60,744 nt of DNA from Pseudomonadota bacterium (lineage in GTDB: Bacteria; Bdellovibrionota; Oligoflexia; Oligoflexales; Oligoflexaceae): the NCBI GenBank assembly GCA_029556045.1, contig JAKQGS010000082.1, positions 1-60,744 of the forward strand. Reading direction: 5' to 3'. Position 1 is the stretch's first letter; the number at the start of each line of letters is the position of its first letter. Below, one piece after another: positions 53,688 through 60,744 of this stretch. Under the pieces are notes generated by a model, which ran no database searches, had not been told where the DNA came from, and saw only the letters and a program-made list of their open reading frames with translations. Made by a program: the position numbers and the translations under genes.

Positions 53688-54797
53688 ATGGTCAACAAAA
53701 TGGAATCCGATCTCAGCCGGTTCCGCAAAATTGTACGCGGCCAAATTAAAAAAGAGCTGCGCAAGTTTGTCTCCAGCGGTGAATTAATTGCACGGCAGGG
53801 CAAAAAGAAGGTTTCTGTGCCCCTGCCGCGCATTGATTTGCCGCATTTTCAATTTGGTAATGGGGAGCAGGGTGGTGTTGGTCAGGGTGAAGGGGAGGTC
53901 GGTGACTCTCTCGGACAGGGGCAACCGAAACCAGGTCAGGGCGAAGCGGGGGATCAGGAAGGTGCTCATGAACTTGAGGTTGATGTAACTCTGGAGGAAC
54001 TGGCCCAAATTTTGGGTGAGGAGCTTCAACTTCCCAATATAGAAAACAAGGGCAAAAAGAATATTGAGGACAAGGATTACAAGTATTCCGGCATCCTCAA
54101 GCAGGGCCCTGAATCGTTAAGGCATTTCAAGCGAACATTTAAAGAAGCTCTTAAGCGAAGCATTTCGATGGGTAATTATGACCCCAATGATCCCATCATC
54201 ATTCCGGTAAAAGAAGATAAGAGATACCGGTCATTTAAAGTTTTTCATCAACCGGTGGCCAACGCCGTCATTATTTATATGATGGATGTGTCTGGTTCGA
54301 TGGGTGATGAGCAAAAGGAAATTGTTCGCCTCACCAGTTTTTGGTTGGATACCTGGCTCAGTACTCAATATAACGGGCTGGAACGCCGTTATATCATTCA
54401 CGATGCAACGGCTCGCGAAGTGGATGCTGAAACCTTTTACAAAACCAAAGAATCCGGTGGCACTCTTATCAGTTCCGCATACAAATTGGCCTTAAAGTTA
54501 ATCGAGGAAAAGTTCAACCCATCGGAATGGAATATCTACCTTTTCCACTTTTCTGATGGTGATAATTGGTCGGGTAACGATACCGCTGACTGTATGAAAT
54601 TGCTGGAAGAGAGGTTAATCCCGTTTTCGAATCTTTTTTGTTATGGGCAAGTGGAATCCCGTTACGGATCCGGGCAGTTTCTGCGGGATCTGCACAAACA
54701 GTTTGGCGAAAAAAGTGAACAGATCATTACGACTCAGATCAAGGATAAAGAAGCGATTATGGATGCCCTGAAAACCTTTTTGGGCAAAGGAAAATAG
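53688..54797 (+). CDS. YeaH/YhbH family protein (DUF444, VWA-like)
   Basis: Partner protein of PrkA, 369 residues. The N-terminal part is a Gly/Gln/Glu-rich disordered linker (about 60-110) after a short basic region ([17 protein letters not shown]). From about 190 there is a von Willebrand A fold with the metal site [11 protein letters not shown], and later FHFSDGDNW. YeaH-PrkA pairs act in nitrogen-starvation and stress survival in E. coli. The start is 32 bases after prkA; spoVR follows after 2 bases. Confidence 0.9.
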   Translation: MVNKMESDLSRFRKIVRGQIKKELRKFVSSGELIARQGKKKVSVPLPRIDLPHFQFGNGEQGGVGQGEGEVGDSLGQGQPKPGQGEAGDQEGAHELEVDVTLEELAQILGEELQLPNIENKGKKNIEDKDYKYSGILKQGPESLRHFKRTFKEALKRSISMGNYDPNDPIIIPVKEDKRYRSFKVFHQPVANAVIIYMMDVSGSMGDEQKEIVRLTSFWLDTWLSTQYNGLERRYIIHDATAREVDAETFYKTKESGGTLISSAYKLALKLIEEKFNPSEWNIYLFHFSDGDNWSGNDTADCMKLLEERLIPFSNLFCYGQVESRYGSGQFLRDLHKQFGEKSEQIITTQIKDKEAIMDALKTFLGKGK

Positions 54798-54799
54798 GC

Positions 54800-56296
54800 A
54801 TGCGCTACAATACGCAATTGACTCCAGAGCTTCAGGAAGTTGCCAATAGTATCGCCGTGATTGCTCGTGAAAACGGCCTCGATTTTTTTGATACGGTGTT
54901 CGAATTGGTCGATTATCAGCAATTGAACGAAATCGCTGCCTATGGGGGGTTTCCTACCCGGTATCCTCACTGGCGCTTTGGTATGGATTATGAGCGCCTG
55001 TCCAAGAGTTATACTTACGGTCTTTCCATCATCTACGAAATGGTTATCAATAACGATCCCTGTTATGCCTATCTTCTTCGGGCAAACAATATGGTTTCGC
55101 AGAAAACGGTCATAGCACACGTCTATGGCCACTGTGATTTTTTCAAGAACAATTATTGGTTTAGTAAAACAAATCGTAAAATGCTGGACCAAATGGCCAA
55201 TCATGCTTCTATCGTGCGCCGGTACATTGAAGACATTGGGCATGACGAAGTCGAATCTTTTATAGATACCTGCCTGACTCTCGAAAACCTGATTGATATC
55301 TATGCGCCGTTTGCGCCGAAGAAGGTGGAAAAAGAGCAGGACAATGGCGCTTTATTTCGACCGGAACCGGTGGCCAAGCTGCCTTCCGAAAAGAAGTATA
55401 TGGACACCTACATCAATCCACAGGAGTTCCTGGACGCGCAAAAGAAAAAGCAGGATGCCGAGGTCCAGCAGTCTAAGTCGTTTCCCGAAAGACCCGAGCG
55501 GGACGTCCTGCAATTTTTATTGCAGTATGCTCCAATGTCCAATTGGGAGCGTCGTGTATTGGGAATTATTCGGGATGAGTCGTACTATTTTGCCCCTCAA
55601 GCTCAGACCAAAATCCTCAATGAAGGATGGGCTACCTATTGGCATAGCAGCATGATGACCAAACTTGCACCATTGCAGGACTCAGAGATTGTTGACTACT
55701 GCGATCAACACTCCGGTGTCGTGGCAAGTCATGGTGGCCAAGTCAATCCTTACAAGATTGGTTTGGAGCTTTTACGGTTCATTGAGCGTCGATGGGATCG
55801 TGGTCAGTTTGGTTTGGAATATGCAGATTGCGATGATCCTAAAAGACGCGCTGAATGGAATACCAATGCTGGGCTGGGGCGGCAAAAGATCTTTGAGGTT
55901 CGTAAAACAAACAACGACGTGACTTTTATTGAGAACTATCTGGACGAGGACTTTTGCCACGACCAAAAGATGTTCATTTATGACTACGATCGCCGCAACA
56001 ATCGTTATGTCATATCCAGTCGCGACTTCAAGACCATTAAACAGCAAATGTTACGTCAGCTCACCAACTTTGGTCAGCCAGTCATTGATGTCATTGACGG
56101 AAATTTTAAAAACCGCGGTGAACTTTTGTTAAGTCACCGTCATGATGGTGTCGATCTCAAAAATGAATACACCCTGGAATGCTTGAAAAATCTCTATCGG
56201 ATATGGAAACGCCCTGTGCACATTGAAACAATGGTGGAAGAAGTCATGCGTCGCATCAGCTTCGACGGTTCGACTCATAACATTGAAAAAATTTGA
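54800..56296 (+). CDS. SpoVR family protein
   Basis: A 498-residue cytoplasmic protein of the SpoVR/YcgB family. Characteristic blocks are seen: GGFPTRYPHWRFGMDYERL, AHVYGHCDFFKNN, and RVLGIIRDESYYFAPQAQTKILNEGWATYWHS with conserved His/Glu. In Bacillus SpoVR affects the spore cortex; in non-spore formers its job is unknown, but it co-occurs with prkA and yeaH. It is the third gene of the operon and normal in length. Confidence 0.93.
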   Translation: MRYNTQLTPELQEVANSIAVIARENGLDFFDTVFELVDYQQLNEIAAYGGFPTRYPHWRFGMDYERLSKSYTYGLSIIYEMVINNDPCYAYLLRANNMVSQKTVIAHVYGHCDFFKNNYWFSKTNRKMLDQMANHASIVRRYIEDIGHDEVESFIDTCLTLENLIDIYAPFAPKKVEKEQDNGALFRPEPVAKLPSEKKYMDTYINPQEFLDAQKKKQDAEVQQSKSFPERPERDVLQFLLQYAPMSNWERRVLGIIRDESYYFAPQAQTKILNEGWATYWHSSMMTKLAPLQDSEIVDYCDQHSGVVASHGGQVNPYKIGLELLRFIERRWDRGQFGLEYADCDDPKRRAEWNTNAGLGRQKIFEVRKTNNDVTFIENYLDEDFCHDQKMFIYDYDRRNNRYVISSRDFKTIKQQMLRQLTNFGQPVIDVIDGNFKNRGELLLSHRHDGVDLKNEYTLECLKNLYRIWKRPVHIETMVEEVMRRISFDGSTHNIEKI

Positions 56297-56315
56297 TTGC
56301 CATTAGGATCGCTTC

Positions 56316-58145
56316 ATGCCGAATCTGCGATTTTTAGTGCCACGGTGTTTCACCCGGCTTTTGTGGGAGCTGCCGACTATCTGCGCAGTTTGTCTCCTGC
56401 TGGCTTCTCCCCTGCGTGCGTCTGAGGAGACCAAGGCCACGCCACCTTTCACCAGAATTGGATTGATCCCACCTCAGATTCAGGGTGAGACTGAACTGGA
56501 AAAAGACGTTGAATCGGCTCTGGCCCGGGATTTTTCGCAGATTGTCCGTGAATCACAACGATTTCTTCCACTGAATGATGAAGTGGTGGCGGACCTGTGG
56601 CATTCCGCCGAAGGTCGTGCCCAGCTTGTAAATCAGTTTGAACTGGATGCCTTTCTGGGTCTTTCCATGGCGCAAAAGGGTCCCACTCTCGCCCTGGGAG
56701 TTCGTTTGTTGGGGCATCAGTTGGAAAATTATATTGTGGAGTTTGAATCCATCGAGTCCAGTATCTTGAATGGTGCAACGCCAAACGAACGACGACGGGT
56801 GCTTCAGGATCTTGTCTACCGGGTTATCAATCGCCTCCCACTTGACATCACTGTTACATCTATTCAGGGCAAATACGTGACCCTGGCGGGTGGGCAGCGA
56901 CAAGGGCTTAAAGAAGGGCAAAGGGTGGATGTGGTCCGATCCTTTGTCACCAGCACTCATCCTGCCAGTCAATCATGGATTAGTTATTCCTATAAAAAGC
57001 GCGGGACTGTCCGGATCATTGAAGTGAATCCCAACTCCGCTGTGGCTGAAATCACAGAGCAGACTGAGGAACAAGCTATTCAAATCGGTGATGGTGCGCA
57101 GGTGGATGCGCTTAAGTCTCGTCAGCACTATCAACCCGTCGATGAGGCGCGGGTTTCAAAGGGGCATGAGGAAAACGGGCCGATCCTGATCCCAGATGGG
57201 GGAGATGATCGGTTTCTAAAAGTATCGCCAGTGGAAAACAAGCCGAACCCGGCAAAGGTTCCAGGTATGATTCGGGTTCCGCCGCGTCCCAAGCAGTCGG
57301 TAGGAGATGCTAGCAATGGAGCAGCCGGATCAACGGCCAGTGCTGATCAAGTCAGCCCCCCATCTGTATCCCCAACTGCCGATGGCGAAGCTATAATAGC
57401 TCCAACCCAAGAAGAAACGGATCAAGTGACTGCCGAAAACGCGGCTGCGACACCTCCACCATCATCCGATAGCAGTATTATGCGGGAACTGGGGCAACAC
57501 TTTGAAACCATGACCCTCGGCATCGGGCATCAAGTCTGGAATGTTTCTGGAAGCGCCAGCGCGGCGGCTGCCATGCCGGCCATAATCGTCAATACTGCAA
57601 ACATCGCTTTTACCAAGGGGATTACAGAAGACATCAAGGCGCAACTGCTTGGGGAATACGCCTCAGGACCAGCCAATAAAGGCAGTTTTTCCGGTTTTGT
57701 CCTGGAAGGGCGCACATACTTCCTTAAAAAGATGGAAGCGGATGTTGCTCCCATCACCTTCGCTAAAATTGGTGCCCTGGTACGCTTTGACAGTATTGAA
57801 GTCTCCGGTAGCACCTATGGAGGGCGGGATTACCTGCAACTTGGCGGCTGGATCGGTGTAGACGGTAAAACCCGTATCGATGAATTGGCTAAAATCATGG
57901 AATTCAGCGCCCATTTCCGATTTATTCCCATGACCAGTGGCCAAATTGGTATCAAGGGGAAAAAGAAGGACGTCCAGAGTTCAAGTGTTATGGAATTTGG
58001 TGGCGAAGGCCTGTTCGTGGAAAGTTCCAGCCGCTGGCGCTATGGCGCCAGATTGGACTATTCATCGGGCAATCACGAGATTAGTAAGGGATCGGTATCG
58101 GAGTCTAGGTTTTATATAGGTGGGGTCATGAAACACAACTTCTAA
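56316..58145 (+). CDS. Exported envelope protein, FlgT/CsgG-like N-terminal part and beta-rich C-terminus
   Basis: A 609-residue protein starting 19 bases after spoVR with an AGGA site. A signal peptide covers about 1-35 (ends SPLRA). Residues 50-260 resemble periplasmic lipoprotein-type domains of the FlgT/CsgG kind, including an OB-like GGQRQGLKEGQRVDVVR unit. A Pro/Ser/Thr/Ala-rich linker spans about 275-385. The C-terminal 220 residues alternate polar and hydrophobic residues and end in Phe, like an outer-membrane barrel (RFYIGGVMKHNF). Its place in the prkA-yeaH-spoVR operon is unusual. No certain function. Confidence 0.68.
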   Translation: MPNLRFLVPRCFTRLLWELPTICAVCLLLASPLRASEETKATPPFTRIGLIPPQIQGETELEKDVESALARDFSQIVRESQRFLPLNDEVVADLWHSAEGRAQLVNQFELDAFLGLSMAQKGPTLALGVRLLGHQLENYIVEFESIESSILNGATPNERRRVLQDLVYRVINRLPLDITVTSIQGKYVTLAGGQRQGLKEGQRVDVVRSFVTSTHPASQSWISYSYKKRGTVRIIEVNPNSAVAEITEQTEEQAIQIGDGAQVDALKSRQHYQPVDEARVSKGHEENGPILIPDGGDDRFLKVSPVENKPNPAKVPGMIRVPPRPKQSVGDASNGAAGSTASADQVSPPSVSPTADGEAIIAPTQEETDQVTAENAAATPPPSSDSSIMRELGQHFETMTLGIGHQVWNVSGSASAAAAMPAIIVNTANIAFTKGITEDIKAQLLGEYASGPANKGSFSGFVLEGRTYFLKKMEADVAPITFAKIGALVRFDSIEVSGSTYGGRDYLQLGGWIGVDGKTRIDELAKIMEFSAHFRFIPMTSGQIGIKGKKKDVQSSSVMEFGGEGLFVESSSRWRYGARLDYSSGNHEISKGSVSESRFYIGGVMKHNF

Positions 58146-58175
58146 GATCCGGTTTTATCCCCCTCTGCGTAGTCG

Positions 58176-58958
58176 TCATCGTCGCTCCAGAAAAAAGGAC
58201 TTAGCCTCCTCCACCCGGTGTCCGTCCGGCATAAAGAATATGCGCTGAAATCGATGTTTATGCAGGACCAGCGCATTGGGAATATCCCATGAGTCAAGCC
58301 CCAACAGGAGGCCCTTGGGATCGACGGTCTTCTCAGCGTAGGGTACATGAAAGTGCCCAAAAATTCCGAAATCAGCCGCACTTCGTCCCAACCAAAGCCT
58401 GGCAGTTTCTAAGATGGCGTGATGGCGTATGGTGCGATATCGATCCTGGGCGCGGGAGATCTGCGCACTCCTAGTGGCGAACCGGTCCATCCACTGGCCA
58501 GGTAGCAGACTGGCTGCGGTTGTTACGAGCCAAGATTTGACGACCGTGCGAAACCAACGGTAATGCCAGGTGGAATATATCAGATCACCATGGGCTAAGT
58601 GGATTTTACGGTGATCCACTTCAATGGTCAGGTTGCCGTCGGAAATAATCTCAACGCCTTTCCAGCCAATCTGTCCCAGGTTGAACTCGTGGTTGCCTTC
58701 AAAAAAGTATATTTTAACGCCTTTCTTGGACATGCGTTCCAGGCGTTCACCAATTGGTGCAAACTTTCTGCGAAAGTAGGGCGAAGATCCCAGGCAGAAG
58801 TCAAAAATATCTCCCAGCAGGACAAGGTTCTTCACTTCGGCATGAATTAGGTGATCAAGAACCTGAAGCAGTCGCGAGCCTCTGGGATCCTCACAGGACA
58901 CCAAATGGATATCTGACATGACTATCAGATCCGCTTGAAAGTTTACCGGTAGAGACAT
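58176..58958 (-). CDS. LpxH-like UDP-2,3-diacylglucosamine pyrophosphatase / metallophosphoesterase
   Basis: Calcineurin-type metallophosphoesterase of 260 residues. The metal-site blocks are all present: SDIHL, LLGDIFDF, EGNHE, LAHGD and FGHFHVP. The pattern HGDLIYSTWHYRWFR after the HGD motif resembles LpxH, which makes lipid X in lipid A synthesis. The ATG at 58958 is used; the frame opens at TTG 58994. It faces the prkA operon across about 30 bases. Another phosphodiester substrate cannot be excluded. Confidence 0.78.
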   Translation of the reverse strand: MSLPVNFQADLIVMSDIHLVSCEDPRGSRLLQVLDHLIHAEVKNLVLLGDIFDFCLGSSPYFRRKFAPIGERLERMSKKGVKIYFFEGNHEFNLGQIGWKGVEIISDGNLTIEVDHRKIHLAHGDLIYSTWHYRWFRTVVKSWLVTTAASLLPGQWMDRFATRSAQISRAQDRYRTIRHHAILETARLWLGRSAADFGIFGHFHVPYAEKTVDPKGLLLGLDSWDIPNALVLHKHRFQRIFFMPDGHRVEEAKSFFLERR

Positions 58959-59154
58959 CAGTTGGGCGATCCTATGGCCTGGAAATCTAACCAATGATAT
59001 ATATGACTCATGTTGTTTTCATCCTTTATTTATGAAGATCTCTGATTTCAAGGCATATTAAAGAAAAAGAAGCCAAATTCCCCTTGCTTTCCTTTAGGGC
59101 TTTTGGTTCTTTAGATTGAATGAATAGCGTCCATGAATGAGGAGGAAGGATTGC

Positions 59155-59397
59155 ATGTCGGCTGATATCGTAGAAAAATTGAAACAGATTGTGGTAAACC
59201 AGCTGGGCGTTGAAGCAGATGCTGTTGTGGGCAAAGCTAAATTTATTGAAGATTTAGGTGCCGACTCGTTGGATATTGTCGAACTGGTAATGGCTATGGA
59301 AGAGTCTTTTGGAATCGACATCCCCGATGAAGAAGCAGAAAACATTCGCACGGTCGATGATGCTGTCAATTACATTAAAAAAACCCAAGAGCTATAA
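59155..59397 (+). CDS. acpP: Acyl carrier protein
   Basis: An 80-residue acidic protein carrying the growing acyl chain in fatty-acid synthesis. The phosphopantetheine site is Ser38 in [17 protein letters not shown]. The ATG at 59155 follows GGAGGAAGG at the right distance; the longer frame from 59137 begins inside that site. fabG and fabF, frequent neighbours, are absent; rpiB comes next. Confidence 0.96.
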   Translation: MSADIVEKLKQIVVNQLGVEADAVVGKAKFIEDLGADSLDIVELVMAMEESFGIDIPDEEAENIRTVDDAVNYIKKTQEL

Positions 59398-59426
59398 AAT
59401 CCCCACCAAAGCTGGCACTGATTCTT

Positions 59427-59879
59427 ATGAACGCAACCATCGGAATAACCTCTGATCATGGAGGACGGGAACTAAAGCATCTCGTCTCGGAGTATCTGCG
59501 ACAGCAGGGTTTTCAAGTCCTTGATTTTGGTGTTGAAAGAAATGACAGCACCTCGGTGGATTACCCGGAATTTGCTGCAAAGCTGGCAAAAGAGGTTGCA
59601 TCTGGCAAGGTGCAGCGGGGTATCGCCATTTGTGGCACTGGAATTGGGATGTCCATCGCGGCCAATAAGGTGCCAGGCATCAGGGCCGCATTGGTTTGGG
59701 ACGAGTTTACTGCGCGCATGTCACGACAGCACAATGATGCTAACATTCTTTGCTTAGGAGAGCGGGTTTTAAATCACATGCGTGCGCTTGATTTTGTAAA
59801 GGTTTGGCTGGAAACGCCGTTTGAGGGCGGACGCCATCTGCAACGGGTCAAAAAGATCGCCGATTTAGAGCGACGATAG
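59427..59879 (+). CDS. rpiB: Ribose 5-phosphate isomerase B
   Basis: Interconverts ribulose-5- and ribose-5-phosphate. The 150 residues show IGITSDHGGRELK, YPEFA, the active-site Cys in GIAICGTGIGMSIAANK, and RQHNDANILCLGERV. Placement of rpiB before glyA is common in bacteria. The start lies 29 bases after acpP. Confidence 0.95.
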   Translation: MNATIGITSDHGGRELKHLVSEYLRQQGFQVLDFGVERNDSTSVDYPEFAAKLAKEVASGKVQRGIAICGTGIGMSIAANKVPGIRAALVWDEFTARMSRQHNDANILCLGERVLNHMRALDFVKVWLETPFEGGRHLQRVKKIADLERR

Positions 59880-60049
59880 CGACTAGGTGTTTACCGATTT
59901 CATCAAGAGACTAGTATATGACAAGGTTGGTCTGGTGCGTGGAAGTTGAAGAGCCCTGACGGAATGAGCCTAAAAAGGCTTCGGAAAGCCGATCAGCTGC
60001 AATGTCAGCATATTTATGAAACCACTGATTTACAAGGATCGAAAACGAT

Positions 60050-60744
60050 ATGGAAAAGCCATGGGGCCAGCTAAAATCGGACGATCCCGAAATATATGGC
60101 CTGATTGAGGCAGAATTAAAGCGGCAGCAGGATGGTCTCGAATTGATCGCATCCGAGAATATAGCCTCCCCCGCCGTTATCGCCGCGATGGGAACTGTGT
60201 TGACCAATAAGTATGCGGAGGGATTACCTCATAAACGCTATTACGGCGGTTGTGAAGTGGTGGATCAGCTGGAGGAACTGGCAGTGCAGCGGCTCTGTCG
60301 GGTGTTTGGATGCGGATTTGCAAATGTGCAACCTCATTCGGGTGCGCAAGCCAATGCCGCTGCTTTCCTTGCCTTGGCGCAACGAGGAGACCGCATCCTG
60401 GGCATGGATCTGTCCCACGGTGGTCACCTGACCCATGGATCAAAAGTGAATTTTTCCGGGCTCCTCTATGAGCCTTTTCATTATGGCGTTAATCCTGAAA
60501 CTGAAACCCTGGACTATGATCTTATTGGTAGGTTGGCCGGGGAAATCAAACCCAAGGTGATCATTGCTGGCGCCAGCGCCTATTCCAGGGCGATCGATTT
60601 TGCCCGCTTTCGTGCCATAGCCGATAGCGTCGGCGCTTATCTCTTGGTGGATATGGCTCATATAGCCGGATTGGTGGCTGCCGGTTTGCATCCAAGCCCC
60701 ATTCCTCATGCTCATGTGGTTACGTCCACGACGCATAAAACCCT
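60050..60744 (+). CDS. glyA: Serine hydroxymethyltransferase (5' part, runs off the window)
   Basis: PLP enzyme converting serine and tetrahydrofolate to glycine and 5,10-methylene-tetrahydrofolate. The frame opens at ATG 60050 behind AAGGA and stays open to the last base, so about 231 of some 420 residues are present. Signature blocks: [44 protein letters not shown] and [14 protein letters not shown]. The final bases encode VTSTTHKT, whose Lys binds PLP. The 170 bases before it hold only short weak hairpins. Together with folP, fmt and purN it belongs to one-carbon metabolism. Confidence 0.95.
   Translation, partial: MEKPWGQLKSDDPEIYGLIEAELKRQQDGLELIASENIASPAVIAAMGTVLTNKYAEGLPHKRYYGGCEVVDQLEELAVQRLCRVFGCGFANVQPHSGAQANAAAFLALAQRGDRILGMDLSHGGHLTHGSKVNFSGLLYEPFHYGVNPETETLDYDLIGRLAGEIKPKVIIAGASAYSRAIDFARFRAIADSVGAYLLVDMAHIAGLVAAGLHPSPIPHAHVVTSTTHKT

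Noticed and set aside
59880..60049. Riboswitch (glycine, THF or ZTP type) before glyA
   Set aside because: Only short 4-bp hairpins; none of the conserved core sequences of those classes is present.
1..60744. CRISPR array, insertion sequences, tRNA or rRNA genes
   Set aside because: No regularly spaced repeats, transposase-like proteins, tRNA cloverleaf with CCA-end pattern or rRNA core sequence was seen in the gaps I read.

Overview
The window is a 60.7 kb stretch of bacterial chromosome, densely coding, with about 52 genes in short operons. It has no rRNA, tRNA, insertion sequence, prophage or CRISPR array that I can see. Gene order and content suggest a motile Gram-negative bacterium of the Bdellovibrionota/Oligoflexia or wider delta-proteobacterial type. 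The grounds are LPS heptose and LpxH-like genes, a flagellar cluster under sigma54 and sigma28 control, an ftsH-folP-cdaA-cdaR-glmM-pdxJ-tsaE run, a secreted HELGH protease, many small lipoproteins, and frequent TTG/GTG starts. The lineage is an inference from these traits, not from a marker gene.

Left part (1-20 kb). A housekeeping operon (ftsH 3' end, folP, cdaA, cdaR, glmM, pdxJ, tsaE) couples c-di-AMP synthesis to cell-wall precursor synthesis, and is followed by a single-domain PilZ protein. Next come a secreted trypsin-like protease and an unknown exported protein. An ALDH7-type dehydrogenase and an enoyl-CoA hydratase form a catabolic pair, followed by a lipoprotein of the agmatine/peptidyl-arginine deiminase family. 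A bufferin-type RiPP locus follows: a six-cysteine precursor, an intercistronic terminator, then an MNIO enzyme fused to its DUF2063 partner. Then ribB(A)-ribH-nusB, and an Rsm22-like methyltransferase with a secreted metalloprotease.

Middle (20-50 kb). hldE diverges from a sigma54-type promoter that starts an operon of an AMIN/TPR exported protein, a receiver-less sigma54 activator, flgB, flgC, fliE, fliF, fliH, fliI, fliJ and a MotE-like protein. fliG is missing from its usual place. An unusual membrane protein with receiver-like and PilZ-like regions lies opposite this operon, and motA-motB with a small lipoprotein follow. A mixed block comes next: Sel1 protein, PlsC-type acyltransferase, GST, fmt, purN, small Cys-tailed protein, exported protein, and a ChaN-like protein behind a long inverted repeat. 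A minus-strand run (flbD, TPR protein, methyl-accepting protein with a sigma28-like promoter, small regulator-like protein) closes the motility section.

Right part (50-60.7 kb). prfB carries the classic programmed +1 frameshift. The prkA-yeaH-spoVR stress operon is extended by a large envelope protein. An LpxH-like hydrolase lies on the minus strand, then acpP, rpiB and the 5' part of glyA, which runs off the window end.
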